A stretch of DNA of 7,514 nucleotides, from the NCBI GenBank assembly GCA_964622895.1, contig CAZUSB010000024.1:1-7514 (forward strand). Reading direction: 5' to 3'. The notes below the pieces were generated by a model that saw only the letters and a list, made by a program, of their open reading frames with translations, did no database searches and had not been told where the DNA came from. The stretch is from JAGOZV01 sp964622895. Its GTDB lineage: Bacteria; Patescibacteriota; Saccharimonadia; Saccharimonadales; Saccharimonadaceae. Position 1 is the stretch's first letter, and every line of letters starts with the position of its first letter. Made by a program: the position numbers and the translations under genes. Positions 1 through 5,658 of the stretch are shown in pieces.

Positions 1-30
1 ACCGCTACGTGGTTTTAAAAACTAGCATTG

Positions 31-60
31 TAGCCAAAGCGTGATAACGATTTGTGGCTA
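31..60. repeat. Imperfect inverted repeat / stem-loop upstream of the pyk promoter
   Basis: TAGCCA (31-36) is the exact reverse complement of TGGCTA (55-60). Further pairing is possible inside: A37-A38 with T52-T53, and CGT (40-42) with ACG (47-49), closed by a GATA loop, with bulges at 50 and 54. No T-tract follows on the + strand, so it is not a classical terminator. It ends about where a -35 element for the promoter at 80-88 would begin. It could be an operator, or a 3'-end hairpin of the preceding transcript. The pairing is seen in the sequence; a function is not established. Confidence 0.45.
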
Positions 61-79
61 TATCAAACAATAGAAACTC

Positions 80-88
80 TGTTATAAT
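80..88 (+). promoter_or_regulatory. Extended -10 promoter of pyk (TGTTATAAT)
   Basis: TG at 80-81, one base, then a perfect TATAAT at 83-88 form an extended -10 element. No good -35 is found at 16-18 bp (ATATCA at 60-65 is weak), which is acceptable for extended -10 promoters. Transcription should start near 95. The pyk ATG is at 100, so the leader would be about 5 nt. Confidence 0.7.
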
Positions 89-99
89 AGATATCTGGT

Positions 100-1521
100 A
101 TGAATAATAATTTTAAACGAACAAAGATATTGGCGACCATTGGGCCAAAAACAAACAATCCAGAGTCTATTGAAAAACTTATAGAGTCTGGTGCAAATGG
201 GTTTAGGCTAAATTTTAGCCATGGTGAATATAGCGAGCGAGACCAGCAGATTGCTTGGATTCGTCAAAAGAGTGAAGAGCGCGGTCGGCATGTGGCGATT
301 TTGCAGGACTTGCAGGGACCGAAAATACGTCTAGGCAAGTTACACGCTCCAATTGAGGTGGCGGACGGAGATGAATTTATATTGGATTATGCAGCAAATG
401 AGCAGCAGGACAACATCTTGCCAGTGCAGTACAATCTAGCCGAAAAAGTTAAGGTGTCAGAGCCAGTTTATATTTTTGATGGAAAGATCAAAACAACTGT
501 CACTGAGATAGTGTCAGAGACTGCTATCAAAGTGCGAATTGAAAATGCTGGCACATTGATGAGTAATAAAGGTTTGAATCTTCCGAATACTGATTTTGCG
601 GGTGATATTATCACCGAAAAAGATATGCGTGATATAGAATATGGTCTAGATAAGGACATTGATTTTGTGGCGCTGAGTTTTATACAGAGCGCCGAAGATG
701 TTAGGCATCTGCGCAAAATCCTTAAAGACGGTGGTTCGCATGCGCGGATTATCGCTAAAATTGAAACTAAAGCCGCTATTGAGCCTGAAACGATGGAAGA
801 TATCGTCAAGGAGAGTGATGGAATCATGGTGGCTCGAGGAGATCTAGCGATTGAGGCTGGCGATTTTGTGGTTCCAGTGGTGCAGCGAAAATTAATTGAG
901 TTATGTCGCCGTCACTGCAAATTGGTGATTATTGCTACGCAGATGCTTTCAAGTATGACTGACAATCCTTCTCCCACTCGTGCCGAGGTTAGCGACGTGG
1001 CAAATGCCGTCATTCAGGGTGCAGATGTAGTGATGTTGTCTGATGAGACGGCCAACGGAGATTATCCGATTGAAACCGTACAGGAGATGCGTAAAATTAT
1101 CGTTTATACGCAAAATAATATTGCTGTTGAAAATCCGATAGAAAAACTTGTTAAACCAAATCATGAAAATCGTCATGCGATCAGTAAGGCGGCTGTCCAT
1201 ATGGCTCGCCAATTAAATGCGGCTGCTATTATCGCTGAAACGAAAAATGGTTCAACTGCGCGTAGTATCGCAGGCTTTCGTCCAGATGTGAAACTAATTT
1301 CTGTCACTAGCCAAAAGCATGTTGCTCAGCAGTTATCTTTGCGTTATGACAACCGAAGTTTCGTTCGTCCAGATGATAGTGACGCCGGTTACGATATTGC
1401 CAAAGAATTAAACAGCAAAGGTTATTTTGGTGAAGAGCCAGCAACTGTCGTTATTGTCAGTGGTAGTCAACCAGGGGTAGCGGGGATGACTAATCGTATC
1501 ACGGTGCGCACAATCAAATAA
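100..1521 (+). CDS. pyk: Pyruvate kinase
   Basis: Transfers phosphate from phosphoenolpyruvate to ADP, giving ATP and pyruvate, in the cytoplasm; it is the last step of glycolysis. At 473 aa it has the usual bacterial length, without the extra C-terminal PEP-utiliser domain some homologues carry. The N-terminal TKILATIGPKT (8-18) and FRLNFSHG (35-42) are typical. Active-site residues visible by alignment to muscle enzyme are R36, N38, S40, D70, R77, K220, E222, D248 and T280. The B domain covers roughly 78-165 and the C domain 355-473. L71, Q72 and K75 match the K+-independent class. Two normally glycine positions differ: A250 in MVARGDLA and D315 in VMLSDETA. The ATG at 100 is forced, because an in-frame TAG lies at 88-90 and the conserved core begins at residue 7. 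There is no Shine-Dalgarno sequence; the -10 box ends 11 nt upstream, so the mRNA is probably leaderless. tpiA follows after 75 nt. Confidence 0.97.
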   Translation: MNNNFKRTKILATIGPKTNNPESIEKLIESGANGFRLNFSHGEYSERDQQIAWIRQKSEERGRHVAILQDLQGPKIRLGKLHAPIEVADGDEFILDYAANEQQDNILPVQYNLAEKVKVSEPVYIFDGKIKTTVTEIVSETAIKVRIENAGTLMSNKGLNLPNTDFAGDIITEKDMRDIEYGLDKDIDFVALSFIQSAEDVRHLRKILKDGGSHARIIAKIETKAAIEPETMEDIVKESDGIMVARGDLAIEAGDFVVPVVQRKLIELCRRHCKLVIIATQMLSSMTDNPSPTRAEVSDVANAVIQGADVVMLSDETANGDYPIETVQEMRKIIVYTQNNIAVENPIEKLVKPNHENRHAISKAAVHMARQLNAAAIIAETKNGSTARSIAGFRPDVKLISVTSQKHVAQQLSLRYDNRSFVRPDDSDAGYDIAKELNSKGYFGEEPATVVIVSGSQPGVAGMTNRITVRTIK

Positions 1522-1596
1522 ACAATCAAGCTAAACTACTAGACGTGACGCAAAAAATAGAGTAAACTAAAACTAGTAAGCATAAGCAAATAAGTA
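1522..1596 (+). promoter_or_regulatory. pyk-tpiA spacer, possible weak promoter
   Basis: The spacer has no convincing terminator, so pyk transcripts may run on into tpiA. A weak promoter is possible: GTGACG (1545-1550), 17 bp, then TAAAAC (1568-1573), each 4 of 6 to consensus. CATAAG (1581-1586) is another poor -10 candidate 10 nt before the GTG at 1597. None of these resembles the perfect extended -10 boxes elsewhere in the window. Confidence 0.2.
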
Positions 1597-1605
1597 GTGG
1601 GAATA

Positions 1606-2376
1606 ATGTTAGACAAATCTAAACTAATCGTTGCCAATTGGAAAATGAATTTCAACGTCCAAGAGTCTAGTTTGTATCTGCAAAAAATTTCTGACACCGT
1701 TCGCAAGCGACGAGACGTGACAGTTGTATTAGCGCCAACTACTTTGGCGTTGCAATCACTTAGTTTGCAGGTTAACCTAAGGCAGTTCAAGTTGTGTGCA
1801 CAGAATTTTTATTGGCGTGACCACGGCGCATTTACTGGAGAGGTTTCCGCCACTCAGTTAAAAGGTGTAGTGCAATACGGTTTAATTGGGCATTCTGAGC
1901 GTCGTTATTTATTTCATGAAAATGACAAAGACATTCGCAACAAAGTTCAGGCGGCTTTACGCAACCAAATAAAGCCGATCCTTTGTATAGGTGAGACGAT
2001 GTGGGAGCGAACGAGCAAGGAAACTCCTGATGTTATACGCGATCAGCTGATCGGCGGCCTTGCAAATGTAACGAGTAATGAGCTAGAAGATATTGTGATT
2101 GCTTATGAGCCGGTTTGGGCGATTGGTACAGGTGAAACTGCATCGCCAGTTGATGTGACTGACGCGGTGCTCGTTATACGAGAGACGATTAGGCATTTAT
2201 ATGGGGCAAGATGGGCAAATAAAGTCAAAGTTATATATGGCGGAAGTGTCACTTCAGCGACTGCAGGAAGCTTTTTGCTGTTACCAGGAGTAGATGGTTT
2301 GTTGGTTGGTGGTGCTAGTTTGGATGCTCATCAATTTGAAAAGATAGTAGAAATAGCTGACGAGGCGGCTAAATAG
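1606..2376 (+). CDS. tpiA: Triosephosphate isomerase
   Basis: Interconverts dihydroxyacetone phosphate and glyceraldehyde 3-phosphate in glycolysis; a cytoplasmic TIM-barrel dimer. The family signature is complete. Numbering from the in-frame GTG at 1597 (259 aa), ANWKMN gives N14 and catalytic K16. AQNFYW and GAFTGEVS are at 68-84, GHSERR gives catalytic H99, and AYEPVWAIGTG gives the base E171 and mobile loop 6 (172-179). YGGSV (214-218) and GGASL (238-242) form the phosphate site. I prefer the ATG at 1606 (256 aa) because it places LIVANWKMN at the usual distance from the N-terminus; the GTG at 1597 is possible. Only a weak AGTGGG precedes the ATG, not a proper ribosome-binding site. The stop codon is overlapped by the ribosome-binding site of the next gene, so the two are cotranscribed and probably translationally coupled. 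With pyk upstream this is a small glycolytic cluster. Confidence 0.96.
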   Translation: MLDKSKLIVANWKMNFNVQESSLYLQKISDTVRKRRDVTVVLAPTTLALQSLSLQVNLRQFKLCAQNFYWRDHGAFTGEVSATQLKGVVQYGLIGHSERRYLFHENDKDIRNKVQAALRNQIKPILCIGETMWERTSKETPDVIRDQLIGGLANVTSNELEDIVIAYEPVWAIGTGETASPVDVTDAVLVIRETIRHLYGARWANKVKVIYGGSVTSATAGSFLLLPGVDGLLVGGASLDAHQFEKIVEIADEAAK

Positions 2377-2379
2377 GAG
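2375..2379 (+). promoter_or_regulatory. Shine-Dalgarno site overlapping the tpiA stop
   Basis: AGGAG at 2375-2379 (with GAGG continuing to 2382) shares bases with the tpiA TAG stop (2374-2376) and lies 4 nt before the ATG at 2384. This is one of only two clear ribosome-binding sites in the window. It supports coupling of the membrane-protein gene to tpiA translation. Confidence 0.75.
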
Positions 2380-2383
2380 AGGT

Positions 2384-3301
2384 ATGACAGACATTGATTT
2401 TGAAGAACTAGATAGGGCGGTACAATCAGCGATTGATGATTTTAGTGGTGAAGACGAACAGCTAGATCAGTCAGTGCAAACCCCGCAACAAAACCAGCAA
2501 ACTCCACACAGCAATGAGCCTCGACAAGCAGTAGCTTCCCAAAGTATTTCATTACCAATAAAAACCCGAGCTCAACGTTCATTGGATTCATTTTCGTCAC
2601 CGAAAGCAGACGTCAAGCTTACGCCGACAGTCAAGCCAGAGATTGTTCAACCTGAGCAAAAAGGACGGATGATAGACGTCGTTAATCCTATTCAGCGAAA
2701 GCCAGTGCATGAGGTAAAGAGAGAAGTCATCCAGGAAGAAATTATACACGAGCCTTTGCCGCAAGAAATTTTAGATCCAGAAGACCTACCAGAAGTAAAA
2801 GAATCACCTTTCATCGAAAATCTTCAAGTGCAAAAACGACCACTTGGTGGATTTTCAAAAGAATTGAGTGCATCTCCAAAAGAAAAGCCCGTTGAGACTT
2901 TAGTTGAAGAAAAAGTTGAGGCCAAGGCAGTAGAAGCGCCAACCTATATCGGCGGAGTTGACGAGGCAGAAGAATTACCACCAGAACTACACCAAGATGT
3001 CTTGGATGTAGAAGCAACAGGTATGTTGTATCCGCAAGAACCGTTGTCAGATGAAAATGTAGGACTGGCAGAAGCACAACAATTACAGTCACCAGCAGTG
3101 TCGTCAAAGACAAAAGCGACGCAGACTCCAAAAACAACCGAAGCACCAGTAGAGACAAATATTTTTGCAAGCGAGGCATATTCAAAACCACTTGAACATC
3201 CGAAAAAGAAAAAATCCGGCTGGTTTAAAGTATTTTTGATAGTTTTATTGTTTATTCTGGGCATCGCAGGCGGCGCAGCCGTGTACTATTTTATGATTTA
3301 A
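2384..3301 (+). CDS. Tail-anchored membrane protein with long disordered cytoplasmic region, function unknown
   Basis: I do not recognise a named family in this 305 aa protein. It starts with a short acidic, probably helical segment (IDFEELDRAVQSAIDDF, 4-20). A low-complexity stretch rich in Q, P, E, K, S and T follows (about 21-270) and looks disordered. Within it RMIDVVNPIQRK (95-106) and the juxtamembrane IFASEAYSKPLEHP (260-273) look more ordered and could be short binding motifs. KKKK (274-277) precedes one hydrophobic helix (about 281-304) that ends at the C-terminus. By the positive-inside rule the N-terminal bulk is cytoplasmic. There is no signal peptide, and no catalytic domain is visible. 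The clear ribosome-binding site, 7-nt gap after tpiA and lack of a separate promoter place it in the tpiA transcript. I recall similar N-termini among hypothetical Saccharibacteria proteins but cannot confirm this here. A scaffold or adaptor role is conceivable; nothing in the sequence shows one. Confidence 0.85.
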   Translation: MTDIDFEELDRAVQSAIDDFSGEDEQLDQSVQTPQQNQQTPHSNEPRQAVASQSISLPIKTRAQRSLDSFSSPKADVKLTPTVKPEIVQPEQKGRMIDVVNPIQRKPVHEVKREVIQEEIIHEPLPQEILDPEDLPEVKESPFIENLQVQKRPLGGFSKELSASPKEKPVETLVEEKVEAKAVEAPTYIGGVDEAEELPPELHQDVLDVEATGMLYPQEPLSDENVGLAEAQQLQSPAVSSKTKATQTPKTTEAPVETNIFASEAYSKPLEHPKKKKSGWFKVFLIVLLFILGIAGGAAVYYFMI

Positions 3302-3303
3302 AC

Positions 3304-3312
3304 TGCTATAAT
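3304..3312 (+). promoter_or_regulatory. Extended -10 promoter of uvrD (TGCTATAAT)
   Basis: TG at 3304-3305 and a perfect TATAAT at 3307-3312 begin 2 nt after the stop codon of the preceding gene. No convincing -35 is seen (TACTAT at 3284-3289). The predicted transcription start is near 3319, 2-4 nt before the GTG start codon at 3322. Confidence 0.7.
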
Positions 3313-3321
3313 TGATTAGTA

Positions 3322-5472
3322 GTGAATTTAGAAAATGAATTAAATCCGTCGCAAATAGAAGCGGTCAATTTAAAAACTGGCCCGCTTTTAATATTGGCAG
3401 GAGCTGGTAGTGGCAAGACCAAAACTCTTACTTTTAGGATTGCTAGCTTGATCAAAGGTGGTCAAGTGGCGCCAGAACAGGTGTTAGCGGTTACATTTAC
3501 CAATAAAGCATCAAAAGAAATGCGAGAGCGCTTGGCGCAACTGCTCAATCAGCCAGCAGCGCATCGTAGTTTTATGCCTTGGATGGGTACGTTTCATGGA
3601 ATTTGCGTCCGACTTCTGCGCTATGACGGACAGGCGATTGGTATTAACCATAATTTTATTATTTACGATGAAAATGACCGACAAACGCTAGTCAAGCAGG
3701 CGATAAAAACGCTAAAGATTACCGATGGCTCTATCAAGCCAAAATCAGTGACCAGCGCAATATCAAGTGCAAAAAATCAATTTGTTAATCCCGAGCAGTA
3801 TGAGGAAAGCGCGCAATATCCACTTCAAAAAAAGACGGCACAAATTTACAAAAAATACGAAGAGCTCAAAAAATCTGCCGGAGCTTTAGACTTTGATGAT
3901 TTATTAACCGAAACCGTTCGCTTACTAAACGAACAGCCAAAAATCCGTCAAAAATGGCAACAACATTTCAAGCATATTTTGATAGACGAGTACCAAGACA
4001 CCAACAGCGCTCAATATCAGATCGTAAAAATGCTCGTCAACGAAGAGAAAAATATTTGTGTAGTTGGTGATGATTGGCAGTCTATCTATTCGTGGCGTGG
4101 TGCCGATTTTACTAATATATTGAACTTTGAACGAGATTTTAAGGGTGCAAAAGTTGTCAGGCTAGAACAAAATTATCGTAGTACCGGAAATATTTTAGGT
4201 GGGGCGAGCAATGTAATCACCAAAAACACCAAAAGAACCGACAAAAAACTTTGGACCGATGCCGGTGACGGAGAATTGATAAATGTTTATGAGGCGACTG
4301 ACGAAGCAGACGAGGCGCGCAATGTTGCCAGACAAATTGCCAAGCAAAACGACGAACGTAGCTATAGTGATTTCGCCGTTCTTTATCGGACAAATGCTCA
4401 AAGCGTTGCCATGGAGCGAGCGCTTTTGCAATATCATATACCATACAAAATAGTTGGTGGAACGCGTTTTTATGATCGTAAAGAAATTCGTGATGTCGTC
4501 GCTTATCTTAAATTGTTATATCAACCAAACGATGTTGTTAGTTTTTCAAGAATTGCCAATGTGCCAACCCGAGGAATTGGTGCAACTAGCTTGGAGAGGT
4601 TTTTATTCTGGCAGGAAAATACAGGACTTGATATTATCACAGCTCTGCAGCGAGTTGACGAAGCTAACGGCTTGACGCCAAGGGCAAAAAAAGCTCTCCG
4701 CGAGCTCGGAACAATGTTAGGCGGTCTATCGCAACAGCTCAATTCAATTCACCCGGCGGAATTGATAGAAGTTATATTAAAAAGAACCAATTATCGCCAA
4801 CATATATTGGATGGTACGCCCGAGGACGAAGAGAAAGAAGCTTTATTGAGTACATTGATATCTGACGCGCAGCCTTTTTCGGATTTGGCAAGTTTTTTGG
4901 AAGAAGCGGCCTTGATGTCGAGTGCCGACGGCATGGCAGGAGATAGCACTGTCACACTAATGACATTACACGCTGCAAAGGGATTGGAATTTCCAGTAGT
5001 GTTCATTATCGGGCTAGAAGAGGGGATTTTGCCTCATCAAAGAGTATATGATTCTGGCAATGATGACCTAGAGGAAGAGCGTCGTTTGATGTATGTCGGC
5101 ATGACACGAGCTCGACAGGAACTTTATCTGACATACGCCACTAGTCGGCTACAGTATGGCAATCGCACATATAGTCCACAATCACGCTTCATAGAAGAGA
5201 TTGGTGATTTCATAAAATACGAAAACCCTCGCACTGCATCTAGCCTAGGATTTAACGGTGTAAACCTGCAACAATCTTTTGGTGATCAGTCCGATGACGA
5301 GTATTTTGATGATTTTGTTAATCAGTTTGAAATCGGCGACCAAGTCAGATCTGCCGCTTTTGGCATTGGGGAGATAATAGATACCGATGGGCTAGCGGTA
5401 TCAGTTCGTTTTACAAATGGAACTATCAAAAAACTCAACACCGAATACGCCAATCTCAAAAAGCTATCATAG
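3322..5472 (+). CDS. UvrD/PcrA-type superfamily 1A DNA helicase
   Basis: ATP-dependent 3'-5' DNA helicase of the UvrD/PcrA group, acting in nucleotide-excision or mismatch repair and in clearing stalled complexes from DNA. At 716 aa it is full length. Motifs in order: Q motif LNPSQIEAV (7-15), Walker A AGAGSGKT (26-33), Ia VTFTNKAS (57-64), II LIDEYQDTN (220-228), III GDDWQSIYSWRGAD (249-262), IV LEQNYRS (281-287), V TLMTLHAAKGLEFPVVF (545-561), VI EERRLMYVGMTRAR (585-598). The 2B domain lies about 381-540. A C-terminal Tudor-like segment (669-715, with IGDQVRSAAFGIGEI) matches the region through which PcrA/UvrD contact RNA polymerase. W252 in motif III replaces the more usual Asp. The GTG start is forced: an in-frame TGA lies at 3313-3315 and the Q motif begins at residue 7. 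There is no Shine-Dalgarno site. The gene ends in a strong terminator. It could be named pcrA or uvrD; the sequence does not decide. Confidence 0.96.
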   Translation: MNLENELNPSQIEAVNLKTGPLLILAGAGSGKTKTLTFRIASLIKGGQVAPEQVLAVTFTNKASKEMRERLAQLLNQPAAHRSFMPWMGTFHGICVRLLRYDGQAIGINHNFIIYDENDRQTLVKQAIKTLKITDGSIKPKSVTSAISSAKNQFVNPEQYEESAQYPLQKKTAQIYKKYEELKKSAGALDFDDLLTETVRLLNEQPKIRQKWQQHFKHILIDEYQDTNSAQYQIVKMLVNEEKNICVVGDDWQSIYSWRGADFTNILNFERDFKGAKVVRLEQNYRSTGNILGGASNVITKNTKRTDKKLWTDAGDGELINVYEATDEADEARNVARQIAKQNDERSYSDFAVLYRTNAQSVAMERALLQYHIPYKIVGGTRFYDRKEIRDVVAYLKLLYQPNDVVSFSRIANVPTRGIGATSLERFLFWQENTGLDIITALQRVDEANGLTPRAKKALRELGTMLGGLSQQLNSIHPAELIEVILKRTNYRQHILDGTPEDEEKEALLSTLISDAQPFSDLASFLEEAALMSSADGMAGDSTVTLMTLHAAKGLEFPVVFIIGLEEGILPHQRVYDSGNDDLEEERRLMYVGMTRARQELYLTYATSRLQYGNRTYSPQSRFIEEIGDFIKYENPRTASSLGFNGVNLQQSFGDQSDDEYFDDFVNQFEIGDQVRSAAFGIGEIIDTDGLAVSVRFTNGTIKKLNTEYANLKKLS

Positions 5473-5486
5473 GTCATTATAAACAG

Positions 5487-5515
5487 TTGCCGTAACACTG
5501 CTCACCTGATATAAT
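5487..5515 (+). promoter_or_regulatory. tRNA-His promoter, -10 in the uvrD terminator loop
   Basis: TTGCCG (5487-5492, 4 of 6 to the -35 consensus), exactly 17 bp, then TATAAT (5510-5515) preceded by TGA (5507-5509). This is the best -35 / extended -10 pair in the window. The -10 hexamer lies wholly in the loop of the terminator hairpin (5501-5525). The predicted start is near 5522, in the hairpin's 3' arm, about 14 nt before the tRNA. Confidence 0.75.
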
Positions 5516-5535
5516 AACAGGTGAGTTTTGTTTTT
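5501..5535 (+). terminator. Rho-independent terminator of uvrD
   Basis: CTCACCTG (5501-5508) pairs perfectly with CAGGTGAG (5518-5525) around a 9-nt AT-only loop, followed by TTTTGTTTTT (5526-5535). It lies 28 nt after the uvrD stop. The T-tract runs right up to the 5' end of tRNA-His. The loop contains the tRNA promoter -10. Confidence 0.88.
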
Positions 5536-5613
5536 GGCGACTGTAGCTCATTTGGTTAGAGCGTCGGGTTGTGGTTCCGAAGGCAGTGGGTTCAATTCCC
5601 ATCAGTCGCCCCA
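5536..5613 (+). tRNA. tRNA-His, anticodon GTG
   Basis: A complete cloverleaf is visible. The acceptor stem is GCGACTG (5537-5543) with CAGTCGC (5603-5609), the D stem GCTC/GAGC and the anticodon stem TCGGG/TCCGA. Loop TTGTGGT carries anticodon GTG (5571-5573), reading CAC and CAT. The T stem is GTGGG/CCCAT around TTCAATT. The extra 5' base G-1 (5536) faces discriminator C73 (5610), the identity pair unique to bacterial tRNA-His, which HisRS requires and RNase P leaves on. The CCA end is encoded (5611-5613). It has its own promoter overlapping the uvrD terminator and a terminator at 5630-5658. Confidence 0.97.
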
Positions 5614-5629
5614 CATTTTATTGATTCAG

Positions 5630-5658
5630 TCACTCCACTACTATGAGGGGTGATTTTT
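5630..5658 (+). terminator. Terminator of tRNA-His, overlapping the murA stop codon
   Basis: TCACTCC (5630-5636) pairs with GGGGTGA (5647-5653) with one G-T wobble, around a 10-nt loop, followed by TTTTT (5654-5658). The T-tract suits + strand transcription, so it ends the tRNA unit. The hairpin also begins 3 nt beyond the murA stop codon (TAA, 5659-5657 on the - strand) and may mark that 3' end as well. However, no T-tract follows in the murA direction. Confidence 0.75.

Larger units (their letters stand above)
1..99. other. Upstream region of pyk without an assignable gene
   Basis: This stretch before pyk has no gene that I can assign. All three forward frames contain stops (TAA at 16-18, TAG at 23-25, TGA at 42-44), so at most the last few codons of an upstream gene lie here. 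The only one I would consider is frame 3, ending at 44. It holds an imperfect stem-loop (31-60) and the pyk promoter (80-88), listed separately. Confidence 0.5.

Noticed and set aside
468..1212. - strand open frames opposite pyk
   Set aside because: They are shadows of a clearly conserved pyruvate kinase, with no recognisable protein features.
1537..1578. TACTAG / CTAGTA inverted repeat in the pyk-tpiA spacer as a terminator
   Set aside because: It has only six base pairs, a 30-nt loop and no T-tract, so it is likely chance.
2811..3264. Two overlapping - strand open frames (126 and 106 codons) opposite the tail-anchored protein gene
   Set aside because: Their composition is a low-complexity mirror of the repetitive + strand codons, with no domain, ribosome-binding site or promoter. 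The + strand gene has a clear SD and coupling to tpiA.
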